A DNA stretch of 64,000 bases from Mycolicibacterium komanii (GTDB lineage: Bacteria > Actinomycetota > Actinomycetes > Mycobacteriales > Mycobacteriaceae). The notes under the pieces were generated by a model. That model saw only the letters and a list, made by a program, of their open reading frames with translations, was not told the DNA's origin and made no database searches. The translations under genes and the position numbers were made by a program. Shown piece by piece: positions 51,044 through 58,605 of this stretch (position 1 is the first letter of the stretch; each line of letters begins with the position of its first letter). Location: NCBI RefSeq assembly GCF_001050035.1, contig NZ_CVTA01000016.1, positions 6,925-70,924 of the forward strand, read 5' to 3'.

Positions 51044-52074
51044 GCGAAACCGCGATCGACGTTGCACGCCTGACGGATTGGATGGATGCGGCCGCGTTAC
51101 CCGGCAAGGGCGAGCCGCTGCAGCCCCGCTTCCTGTCCGGCGGCACCCAGAACGTCATCTACGAGCTGCGCCGCGGAGAACACAGTTGCGTGCTGCGGAT
51201 GCCGCCGCCCGGCGCTCCCCCCGACCGCGACAAGGGAATCCTGCGGGAGTGGCGCATCATCGAGGCGCTCGACGGCACCGAGGTTCCGCACACCGAGGCC
51301 GTCGCCGTCTGTGAGGACGCCGCGGTGCTCGGCCGCCCGTTCTACCTCATGGGCTTCGTCGACGGGTGGTCGCCGATGGACCTTCGGGACCGAACGTGGC
51401 CGGAGCCTTTCGACTCCGACCTCTCCGCGCGCGGTGAGCTGGCCTATCAGCTCGCAGAGGGTATCGCGCTGTTGTCCAAGGTCGACTGGAAGGCCAAGGG
51501 GCTGCAGGACCTTGGCCGGCCCGACGGTTTCCACGAACGTCAGGTCGATCGCTGGATCGCGTTCTTCGAGCGGATCAAGGGCCGCGAGATCGACGGCCTC
51601 GACGTCGCCACCGACTGGCTGCGCACGCATCGGCCGCTGGACTACATCCCCGGGTTGATGCACGGCGACTACCAGTTCGCCAACGTGATGTACCGCCACG
51701 GGGCACCCGCGCGCCTGGCCGCGATCGTCGACTGGGAGATGGGCACCGTCGGGGATCCCAAGCTCGACCTCGGCTGGATGGTGCAGAGCTGGCCCGAGGA
51801 CACCGCGGCGCCGACGGAGTCGGAGATGGGTTACGTCGACATGCGCGGAATGCCCTCGCGCGCAGACGTTGTCGATCACTACGCGAAGGTCTCCGGGCGC
51901 CAGGTCGACGACCTCGACTACTACCTGGTGCTGGCGAAGTGGAAGCTCGCGATCGTGCTCGAGCAGGGTTTCCAGCGCGCCGGCGACAACGAGAAGCTGC
52001 TCGCCTACGGCCCGGTCATCGTCGAGTTGATGCGCTCCGCGGCCGAGTTGGCCGAATCCAGCGACTACCGCTGA
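51040..52074 (+). CDS. Aminoglycoside-phosphotransferase-like kinase (APH family)
   Basis: A 344-residue APH-fold kinase. The N-lobe has F-L-S-G-G-T-Q-N-V-I-Y as nucleotide loop; the catalytic loop is H208-G-D210-Y-Q-F-A-N; and the metal-binding Asp231 is in V-D-W-E-M-G. It is the adjoining partner of the acyl-CoA dehydrogenase, in the order dehydrogenase then kinase, whereas the ACAD11 fusion is kinase then dehydrogenase. Phosphorylation of a hydroxyacyl-CoA is plausible; antibiotic resistance is unlikely in this context. Confidence 0.9.
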   Translation: MSETAIDVARLTDWMDAAALPGKGEPLQPRFLSGGTQNVIYELRRGEHSCVLRMPPPGAPPDRDKGILREWRIIEALDGTEVPHTEAVAVCEDAAVLGRPFYLMGFVDGWSPMDLRDRTWPEPFDSDLSARGELAYQLAEGIALLSKVDWKAKGLQDLGRPDGFHERQVDRWIAFFERIKGREIDGLDVATDWLRTHRPLDYIPGLMHGDYQFANVMYRHGAPARLAAIVDWEMGTVGDPKLDLGWMVQSWPEDTAAPTESEMGYVDMRGMPSRADVVDHYAKVSGRQVDDLDYYLVLAKWKLAIVLEQGFQRAGDNEKLLAYGPVIVELMRSAAELAESSDYR

Positions 52075-52081
52075 CGCGAAT

Positions 52082-52585
52082 TCAGCTGGCGGGCACCAGA
52101 TCCGCGGCGACCGAGGCCATCATGCCGCAGCGGAACGTCTCGCAGCCACCGACCTCGACGGCAGCAACATCGCCCGCTGCCGTCAGCGCCTTGGCCTTGA
52201 AAGCTCGGGCAGCGGCGCTGAGGCGGTGCTGGGCGGAATCGACCCTGCTGTCGAGTTCGGCGGGCACCCTCTCGCCCCACAGCGTCACCTCGGTCGCGCC
52301 TTGTTCGAGCGCGTTGCGCACATGCTGCAGGACGCGCGCGTCGCGGTCGATCATGTTCGCCGCGACGGCGACTGTCTGCGGGTGGGGCCGCTCCTCCCAG
52401 TCCGCCAGGACCGACTCGAGGTCGAGCGTCTCGGCGCCCAGGATCGTCAGCGGGCGGACGTCCTCGTCACCGCCGACGAGCACCGTGACGTCCCACCCCG
52501 CCATCACCCGGTCGTAGATCCAGCCACCGGCATACTTCACCGCGTCCGTCACCGACGGGGCGACCACGTCCAGCCGGTACCTCAT
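52082..52585 (-). CDS. Hypothetical protein
   Basis: A 167-residue protein with an N-terminal D-V-V-A-P-S-V-T-D-A-V-K-Y-A-G-G segment resembling a small alpha/beta domain, and a Cys-containing C-terminal region (G-G-C-E-T-F-R-C). The ATG at 52585 makes an ATGA overlap with the TetR stop; upstream codons belong to that gene. It is therefore cotranscribed with the regulator and could be its accessory protein or a nucleotide-binding factor. I do not recognise the family. Confidence 0.65.
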   Translation of the reverse strand: MRYRLDVVAPSVTDAVKYAGGWIYDRVMAGWDVTVLVGGDEDVRPLTILGAETLDLESVLADWEERPHPQTVAVAANMIDRDARVLQHVRNALEQGATEVTLWGERVPAELDSRVDSAQHRLSAAARAFKAKALTAAGDVAAVEVGGCETFRCGMMASVAADLVPAS

Positions 52586-53199
52586 GTCGAGCTCCGCGGC
52601 GCCAGCTCGCGCCCCAGCGACTCGGCGTAGCCCTTGAACACCTCGGCCAATTGAATCGATGGGTCGAGTAACCATAGGGTCTCCATTCCATAGGTGAAGG
52701 CGAGGATTTCGACGGCCTTCGTGGTCGCGTCGAGATCTGGGCGGTACTTCCCGCTTTCCTGACCGCGCTCGATGATCGCGGTGATGATGTCGACCGCGTC
52801 GCGGTAGCGCTTGACGAGGCGGTTGTGCAAAGGCGCGTCGGGAGCGATGTTCTCCACCAGCAGCACGGTGAAGGTCCCGACGAGTTCGGGCGCCCGGTCG
52901 AAGCGTTCGGGAACCCGGCCCAGCTCGGTTACCAGGTCACCGGAGCGGTAGTCCGCGTGGATCGCATCGTCGGCGTCGCGGGCGTCGAGCACCGCGTTGA
53001 GCAGCTGCTCTTTGGATTCGAAGTGGTGCAGCAGGCCAGCCGGGGTGACGCCGGCGTCCTTGGCGATCTGGGCCAGCGAGGTGTTGCGCCACCCGTTGCG
53101 CGCGAGCAGGCGTTCGGCCACTGCGAGGATGCGCTGCCTGCGGTCCTCGCCCTTGGCGAGGAGCGTGGCATACGGCCGCGCGGACTCTGTGGCAGACAC
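52582..53199 (-). CDS. TetR family transcriptional regulator
   Basis: A 205-residue regulator. The HTH is S-L-A-Q-I-A-K-D-A-G-V-T-P-A-G-L-L-H-H-F. The GTG start at 53199 follows an AAGGGG site; an ATG at 53274 would place 25 unusual residues in front. It is cotranscribed with the hypothetical gene at 52082. A palindrome 16 bases upstream is its likely operator. The P450 gene at 53347 lies upstream on the same strand and may be regulated by this or the next TetR protein. Confidence 0.9.
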   Translation of the reverse strand: MSATESARPYATLLAKGEDRRQRILAVAERLLARNGWRNTSLAQIAKDAGVTPAGLLHHFESKEQLLNAVLDARDADDAIHADYRSGDLVTELGRVPERFDRAPELVGTFTVLLVENIAPDAPLHNRLVKRYRDAVDIITAIIERGQESGKYRPDLDATTKAVEILAFTYGMETLWLLDPSIQLAEVFKGYAESLGRELAPRSST

Positions 53200-53214
53200 C
53201 GAACCCCTTCGTTC

Positions 53215-53246
53215 AACCAACCTAGTGAACACACAGTAGGTAGGTT
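53215..53246. promoter_or_regulatory. TetR operator candidate AACCAACCTA-N12-TAGGTAGGTT
   Basis: Ten-base arms (53215-53224 and 53237-53246) that match as an inverted repeat at 9 of 10 positions. It lies just upstream of the TetR gene at 53199, which suggests autoregulation. Confidence 0.55.
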
Positions 53247-53346
53247 TCGCCGCTGTGACAAGCGTCTCAGCCAATTTGGGTTTAGATGCCCGTCACACCG
53301 CAGGTCAGCGGCGATTCTCGGCCTCCCGACCGGGCACGCGGGCCGG

Positions 53347-54630
53347 TCACCCGTCCGCCGGAGTGAACTCGATGTGGAGCTCGGTGAGCCCGCGCAGCAA
53401 AAAGGTCGGGTCGTATGCGTAGTGGCGCTCGCCCGACGGGCCGTGCGCCGACTCGCTGATCCGGATGTCGCGCATCCGCTCCAGCAACCTCTGCACGGTG
53501 ATCCGGCCCTCCACCCGCGCCAGCGGCGCGCCCGCGCAAGAGTGGATTCCGCGGCCGAACGCAATGTGCTCGCGCACGTTCTTGCGGTCCGGGCGGAACT
53601 CGTGCGGATCCTCGAACTTGCGTGGATCTCGATTGGCCGCGCCGAGGCACAGCATCACGACCGTGCCCGCCTTCAACGGCACCCCGCCGAGGGTGGTGGT
53701 CTTGCGGACCAACCGGAAGTCGACCTTCGTCGGGGATTGCATGCGCAACGCCTCCTCGATGAAGGCGCCGATCCGCTCCGGGTGCTCGCGCAGCATCTGC
53801 TGGAAGTCCGGCCGGTCCCCGAGGGTCTGGACCGCCGCGCTGAGCAGCTTGGTGACCGTTTCCTGGCCGGCGGCGAACAGAAAGGTCGCCGGCTTGACCA
53901 CCTCGATCAGCTCCGGCGTAGAGCCGTCCGGGTACAGGGCCGTCGCCATTCCCGACAGCACGTCGCCACGCGGTTCGCGGCGGCGCTCGGCGAGGTAGCC
54001 GGCGAACTTGTCGTCGAGATACTGCAGCGGATCCAGGCCCACCGGCTCGCCGTCGAGTGCGCCCACCCTGCTGCCGTCCGGACGCTCAGCGCCCAACGCC
54101 GCCAGGAATTCCGGCCGGTCCTCCTCGGGCACCCCGAGTAGATCGATGATCGCCGACGTAGCGAAGGGTTTGGCGTACTCGGACAGGAACTCGCAGCGTC
54201 CGTTGCCGACGATGTGGTCGATCTGGCTGTCGACCAGTTGCCACATGTAATCCTCGTTCTCCTTGAGCCGACGCGGCGTCAGGAGTTTGGTCAGCAGCGA
54301 GCGGGCGCGCTCATGCGCCGGGGGATCCATCACGACCAGGTGTTCGTGAATCGGGAACAGGTGGCGGTGTGCCTCGATCTGTTCGGTGATGTCGTCGCCC
54401 TCGGGAACGAACGGCAGCGGCGGAAACGGTCCGCCGATCGCATTGACCGCCGAGAAGGAGTCGTGATCCTTGAAGGCCGCCAACACTTCCTGATAGCCGG
54501 TGACGGCGACGACGCCGTAATTCGGTTCACGGAAGACGGGCCCCCGTTCACGAAGATGGTCCCAGTAGGCGTAGGGATCCTGACTGATCGCATGGTCGGA
54601 GAAGTAGTCCACCGAGGCGAGATCGGTCAT
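53347..54630 (-). CDS. Cytochrome P450
   Basis: A 427-residue P450 without an adjacent ferredoxin gene. The heme loop is F-G-R-G-I-H-S-C-A-G-A-P-L-A-R with Cys365; the I-helix reads F-A-A-G-Q-E-T-V-T. It is a paralogue of 28255-29544. The ATG follows GAAAGGAC. Its promoter region contains the TGATCGATCGATCA palindrome (54671-54684), repeated in front of the mycofactocin-type SDR at 55507, so the TetR between them probably regulates both. Electron donors must come from another ferredoxin in the island. Confidence 0.93.
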   Translation of the reverse strand: MTDLASVDYFSDHAISQDPYAYWDHLRERGPVFREPNYGVVAVTGYQEVLAAFKDHDSFSAVNAIGGPFPPLPFVPEGDDITEQIEAHRHLFPIHEHLVVMDPPAHERARSLLTKLLTPRRLKENEDYMWQLVDSQIDHIVGNGRCEFLSEYAKPFATSAIIDLLGVPEEDRPEFLAALGAERPDGSRVGALDGEPVGLDPLQYLDDKFAGYLAERRREPRGDVLSGMATALYPDGSTPELIEVVKPATFLFAAGQETVTKLLSAAVQTLGDRPDFQQMLREHPERIGAFIEEALRMQSPTKVDFRLVRKTTTLGGVPLKAGTVVMLCLGAANRDPRKFEDPHEFRPDRKNVREHIAFGRGIHSCAGAPLARVEGRITVQRLLERMRDIRISESAHGPSGERHYAYDPTFLLRGLTELHIEFTPADG

Positions 54631-54669
54631 GAACGGTCGTCCTTTCGGTCCTGGCGCCCGTAACCCAAT

Positions 54670-54691
54670 CTGATCGATCGATCAAACTGTT
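54670..54691. promoter_or_regulatory. Operator candidate TGATCGATCGATCA (copy 1)
   Basis: Contains the perfect 14-base palindrome TGATCGATCGATCA. The 22-base element matches that at 55463-55484 in 19 positions. It lies between the P450 (start 54630) and TetR (start 54755) genes. Confidence 0.65.
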
Positions 54692-54754
54692 AGGATGCGC
54701 CATGCCTATCACGGGGCGTGACAGAGGGTCAAGCGTCCGAGCGGAGGGTCGTTG

Positions 54755-55369
54755 ATGCCACGCGCCGCAAACGCCAAACCGGCCGAAGCCGGGGCACGGC
54801 AACGACTCATCGAGGCCACCGCGAAGATCATGCGCGACGAGGGTTACGCCGCTGCCACGTCGCGACGCGTGGCCGCCGAAGCCGGCGTCAAACAGGCACT
54901 CGTCTATTACTACTTCCCGACGATGGACGACTTGTTCGTCGAGGTGCTGCGAGCCGGTGCGGAGGCATCACTGGAGAACATGCGCGCCGCGCTCACAGAC
55001 GACGACCCGCTGCGCACGCTGTGGCTGATCAACAGCGATCTGCGCATGACAGGCCTCAACACCGAATTCATGGCTCTGGCCAATCATCGCAAGGTCATTC
55101 GCACCGAACTGAAGGCGTATGCCGAGCGCGTCCGTGATATCGAGACGGCCGCGGTCACCGTCGCGCTACGCGCCAACGGCATCGATCTCGACGACTATCC
55201 CCCGGTGGCGGTCTCGATGCTGATCGCGCAGATCGCGCGCAGCCTGTGCAACGAGGACGCCGTCGGCGTCACGCTCGGGCACGACGAGATGCGCGCGTTC
55301 ATGCAGCGCTGGATGGGATCGCTCAAGGATCCGCTCGGCCGGGGTGATACGCACCGATCGCCGGACTGA
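54755..55369 (+). CDS. TetR family transcriptional regulator
   Basis: A 204-residue TetR protein. The HTH is T-S-R-R-V-A-A-E-A-G-V-K-Q-A-L-V-Y-Y-Y-F. The ATG at 54755 follows GGAGGG by six bases; a TTG at 54752 is too close. Matching operators sit on both sides of the gene, in front of the divergent P450 and of the downstream SDR, which is strong positional evidence that these two genes are its targets. Confidence 0.93.
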   Translation: MPRAANAKPAEAGARQRLIEATAKIMRDEGYAAATSRRVAAEAGVKQALVYYYFPTMDDLFVEVLRAGAEASLENMRAALTDDDPLRTLWLINSDLRMTGLNTEFMALANHRKVIRTELKAYAERVRDIETAAVTVALRANGIDLDDYPPVAVSMLIAQIARSLCNEDAVGVTLGHDEMRAFMQRWMGSLKDPLGRGDTHRSPD

Positions 55370-55462
55370 CCCCAGCCGCACATGAATGAACCGCACTCGA
55401 ACCGAGAACCATCCGCCGGCTTTACCAGACTGTTGACACCCGCCTCGATCGATGTCACGCTC

Positions 55463-55484
55463 CTGATCGATCGACCAAACAATT
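55463..55484. promoter_or_regulatory. Operator candidate TGATCGATCGACCA (copy 2)
   Basis: Second copy of the element at 54670-54691 (19 of 22 bases identical), with one arm base changed. It lies 23 bases before the SDR start at 55507, so it is well placed for repression. A CGATCGAT half-copy is visible just upstream at 55445. Confidence 0.65.
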
Positions 55485-55506
55485 CGAGCGGCCAGAAGGT
55501 GGACAC

Positions 55507-56346
55507 ATGGGTGGACGAGTCGAGGGCAAAGTCGCGTTCGTGACCGGTGCGGCACGAGGTCAGGGCCGCAGCCACGCGGTGCGCCTCGCCCAGGAGGGCG
55601 CCGACATCATCGCCGTGGACGTCTGCAAGCAGATCTCCAGCAATGACGACATCCCGTGGGCGACACCCGACGACCTCGCCGAAACGGCCGACCTCGTCAA
55701 GAACCTGAACCGGCGCATCGTCACCGCCGAGGTCGATGTGCGTGACTACGACGCGCTCAAGGCGGTCGTGGACGGCGGCGTCGAACAGTTGGGCCGCCTC
55801 GACGTCGTCGTGGCCAACGCCGGCATCGGCAACGGTGGGGCGACGCTGGACAAGACCAACGAAGACGACTGGCGTGACATGATCGACGTCAACCTCTCGG
55901 GCGTCTGGAAGTCGGTGAAAGCCGCTGTCCCCCACCTGCTCTCCGGCGGGCGGGGCGGCTCGATCGTCCTCACCAGCTCGGTCGGCGGCCTCAAGCCCTA
56001 TCCGCACACCGGCCACTACATCGCCGCCAAGCACGGCGTGATCGGTTTGATGCGCACGTTCGCCGTCGAACTGGGCCAGCACTCGATCCGGGTCAACGCC
56101 GTCTGCCCCACAAACGTGAACACCCCGCTGTTCATGAACGAAGGGACGATGAAGCTGTTCCGCCCCGACCTCGAGAACCCCGGACCCGACGACCTCGCCG
56201 TCGCAGCGCAGTTCATGCACGTGTTGCCGGTCGGCTGGGTCGAGCCGGAAGATGTGAGCAACGCGGTGCTGTTCCTCGCCTCCGACGAATCCCGTTACAT
56301 CACCGGGCTTCCCGTCACCGTCGACGCGGGCAGCATGCTGAAGTAG
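55507..56346 (+). CDS. Mycofactocin-coupled SDR family oxidoreductase
   Basis: A 279-residue SDR, paralogue of 266-1126. It starts G-G-R-V-E-G-K-V-A-F-V-T-G-A-A-R-G-Q-G-R-S-H, the subfamily signature, with the cofactor motif at residues 13-20 and Y-I-A-A-K as the catalytic pair. It is behind a TetR gene, under the repeated operator. An AGAAGG site precedes the ATG. The stop is followed after 7 bases by a hairpin. Confidence 0.92.
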   Translation: MGGRVEGKVAFVTGAARGQGRSHAVRLAQEGADIIAVDVCKQISSNDDIPWATPDDLAETADLVKNLNRRIVTAEVDVRDYDALKAVVDGGVEQLGRLDVVVANAGIGNGGATLDKTNEDDWRDMIDVNLSGVWKSVKAAVPHLLSGGRGGSIVLTSSVGGLKPYPHTGHYIAAKHGVIGLMRTFAVELGQHSIRVNAVCPTNVNTPLFMNEGTMKLFRPDLENPGPDDLAVAAQFMHVLPVGWVEPEDVSNAVLFLASDESRYITGLPVTVDAGSMLK

Positions 56347-56352
56347 CCAGTG

Positions 56353-56421
56353 GTTTCGGTGCGCTACCCGTCGTTGGTCGACCGGTAGCGCACCGAAATC
56401 GCTAGAGCCCGAGCGATTTGG
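56353..56421. repeat. 69-base direct repeat, copy A, with hairpin
   Basis: Copy A of a 69-base direct repeat that matches copy B (57354-57422) at 66 positions. The first part is a hairpin: TTTCGGTGCGCTACC (56354-56368) pairs perfectly with GGTAGCGCACCGAAA (56384-56398). The last part, 56403-56420, reads on the minus strand as K-S-L-G-L-stop, the C-terminal end of the acyl-CoA dehydrogenase whose intact 3' end is in copy B. This copy is therefore a gene-end remnant. Confidence 0.9.
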
Positions 56422-56430
56422 AGTCTCGTC

Positions 56431-57351
56431 GTGAAGCTTGTGTTCAACCTTCCGCACATGCTGCGGCTCAAGGCCATGATGCAGCCATGGGAAGCGTCGG
56501 TGACCGGCGCGGACCAGACGCGGATGGCCAAGTGCGCCGACGACTGGGGCTACGACATGATCGCGGTGCCCGAGCATTTCGCGATCCCGAACGACCACGT
56601 CGAACTGTCCGGTCCGCACTATCTGCAGTCCACGGTCGCGCAGGCGTACCTCGCCGGCGCCACGCAGCGCATCATGCTCAATTCGTGCATAACGGTGCTG
56701 CCGCTGCAGCATCCGATTGTGTTGGCGAAGTCGCTGGCCACCGCCGACTGGATGAGCAGCGGCCGCATGATGGTCACGTTCGGGGTGGGATGGCTGGAAC
56801 GCGAATTCGACCTACTCGGCGTGCCTTTCCGTGAACGTGGCCGCATCGCCGACGAATACCTGGCTGCGATCGTCGAGCTGTGGACCAGCGACTCGCCCCG
56901 GTTCGACGGCAAGTACGTGTCCTTCGAGGACATCGCGTTCGAACCGAAGCCGCTTCAGAAGCCGCATCTACCCATCTGGATCGGCGGCGATGCTGACGCC
57001 GCGCTGCGCAGGGCGGCGAGGTACGCATCCGGATGGTGGTCGTTTCTCACTCCGCCCGACAAGATCGCCGAACGCCTCGACTTCATCAAGTCCCAGCCGG
57101 GCTACGACGGACGCCCTTTTGACGTGGTGCACGGCCTGGGCACCAGCCGCGTCGGCGAGGGGCATGTGGCGCGCGACGATCCGGACGGTCGGCCAGGTAT
57201 GAGTGCCGGCGAGATCGTCGATCGCTTGGGGTGGCTCGCGCAGCAGGGCGTCACCGTGAGCGCGGTGCCCCTGCCACCCGTCAGCGGCGTCGACGAGTAC
57301 CTCGACTACGCCCAGTGGGTCGTCGAGGAGATCAAACCGCGACTCCCCTAG
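56431..57351 (+). CDS. LLM class F420-dependent oxidoreductase
   Basis: A 306-residue luciferase-like protein of the TIGR03619-like F420 branch: Y-D-M-I-A-V-P-E-H-F near residue 45, V-T-F-G-V-G-W-L-E-R-E-F, and P-I-W-I-G-G-D-A. The GTG at 56431 has no clear ribosome site. The gene is bracketed by direct repeats at 56353 and 57354, which suggests that it was inserted or duplicated at this spot and could be lost by recombination. Its function may be reduction of a ketone or enone. Confidence 0.9.
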   Translation: MKLVFNLPHMLRLKAMMQPWEASVTGADQTRMAKCADDWGYDMIAVPEHFAIPNDHVELSGPHYLQSTVAQAYLAGATQRIMLNSCITVLPLQHPIVLAKSLATADWMSSGRMMVTFGVGWLEREFDLLGVPFRERGRIADEYLAAIVELWTSDSPRFDGKYVSFEDIAFEPKPLQKPHLPIWIGGDADAALRRAARYASGWWSFLTPPDKIAERLDFIKSQPGYDGRPFDVVHGLGTSRVGEGHVARDDPDGRPGMSAGEIVDRLGWLAQQGVTVSAVPLPPVSGVDEYLDYAQWVVEEIKPRLP

Positions 57352-57353
57352 TC

Positions 57354-57422
57354 GTTTCGGTGCGCTACCCGTCGCTCGTCGACCGGTAGCGCGCCGAAAT
57401 CGCTAGAGCCCGAGCGATTTGG
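57354..57422. repeat. 69-base direct repeat, copy B, with hairpin
   Basis: Copy B of the repeat. The hairpin arms are 57355-57369 and 57385-57399, perfect except for one G-U pair, and lie three bases after the LLM stop, where they can act as a terminator. The final 20 bases are the real 3' end of the convergent acyl-CoA dehydrogenase gene, which ends at 57403. Confidence 0.9.
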
Positions 57423-58551
57423 CGATGATCACCTTCATCACCTCGCTGGTGCCCGCGTAGATGCGTGCCACCCGGGCGTCGGTGTACAGCCGCGCGATCG
57501 GATACTCCATCATGTAGCCGTAGCCGCCGAACAGCTGCAGGCAGCGGTCCACCACCCGCTGCTGCATCTCGGTGCAGAACAGTTTGACGCGGGCCGCGTC
57601 CGCACCCGACAACTGACCGTCGACGTGCAGGGCCACCGCGCGGTCAAGCATCGCCTGCGCGGCCTCCACCTCCGTCGAACAGGCCGCCAATTCGAACTTC
57701 GTATTCTGGAACGACGCCACCGGGGTGCCGAATGCCTTGCGGCTCTTGGTGTAGTCGATCGCGGCGGCGATCGCCGACCGTGCTTGCGCCACCGACCCCA
57801 CCGCGACGGTCAGCCGCTCCTGGGGCAGATTGTGGCCGAGGTAGCTGAACGCCTCGCCCTCCTTCCCCAGCATGTTGGCCGAGGGCACGCGCACGTCGAC
57901 GAACGACAGTTCGGCGGTGTCTTGGACCTTGCAACCCATCTTCTCCAGCTCGCGACCGCGGGTGAATCCTGGCATGCCGTCCTCGACGACGAACAACGAC
58001 AGCCCCTTACGCCGGTTGTCGGGATCGGTCGAGGTCCGCGCCACCACGATCACCAGGTCGGCCTGCATTCCGCCGGTGATGAAGGTCTTGGCGCCGTTGA
58101 GGACCCAGTCGTCGCCGTCGCGGACGGCGGTGGTGCGCACACCCGCGAGGTCGGATCCGGTACCCGGTTCCGTCATCGCGACGGCGGTCAGCAGCTCACC
58201 GGCCGCCAGCCCCGGGAACCAACGCTTGCGTTGCTCCTCGTTCGCGTAGTGCAGAAAGTACGGCAGGATCACCTCGAGCTGGGTGCGCACCGTCGACAGC
58301 GTGACCAGCGCGCGGGCCGCTTCTTCCTGAAGCACCACGTTGTAGCGGTAGTCCGGGGTGCCGCCACCGCCGTACTCCTCGGGGATCGCCATGCCGAGCA
58401 TGCCCAGCGCGCCCATCTGTTTGAACACCTGGCGCGGCATGCGGCCGGCCTTCTCCCAATCGGGATAGTGCGGGACCACTTCCTTTTCGACGAAGTCACG
58501 CGCGAGTTCGCGAAACGCCTCGTGGTCTTCGGTGAACAGGTCTCGTTGCAC
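57403..58551 (-). CDS. Acyl-CoA dehydrogenase family protein
   Basis: A 382-residue dehydrogenase of the short/medium-chain type. The C-terminal A-G-T-S-E-V-M-K holds the catalytic Glu, M-T-E-P-G-T-G-S-D-L is the substrate loop, and Q-L-F-G-G-Y-G-Y is the standard dimer/flavin segment. It starts with GTG 54 bases downstream of the thiolase gene, as the last gene of a six-gene operon. Its final codons overlap the direct repeat copy B. It could act on a different chain length from the dehydrogenase at 62542. Confidence 0.93.
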   Translation of the reverse strand: MQRDLFTEDHEAFRELARDFVEKEVVPHYPDWEKAGRMPRQVFKQMGALGMLGMAIPEEYGGGGTPDYRYNVVLQEEAARALVTLSTVRTQLEVILPYFLHYANEEQRKRWFPGLAAGELLTAVAMTEPGTGSDLAGVRTTAVRDGDDWVLNGAKTFITGGMQADLVIVVARTSTDPDNRRKGLSLFVVEDGMPGFTRGRELEKMGCKVQDTAELSFVDVRVPSANMLGKEGEAFSYLGHNLPQERLTVAVGSVAQARSAIAAAIDYTKSRKAFGTPVASFQNTKFELAACSTEVEAAQAMLDRAVALHVDGQLSGADAARVKLFCTEMQQRVVDRCLQLFGGYGYMMEYPIARLYTDARVARIYAGTSEVMKVIIAKSLGL

Positions 58552-58605
58552 GCGGGTCCTCCGTGATCAGGGCAAGAGCGTTGGCGACAGGTTCTGCCGC
58601 CAGCG

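Noticed and set aside
51040..52074. Aminoglycoside resistance gene
   Set aside because: The APH fold is shared, but translational coupling to an acyl-CoA dehydrogenase points to acyl or hydroxyacid metabolism.
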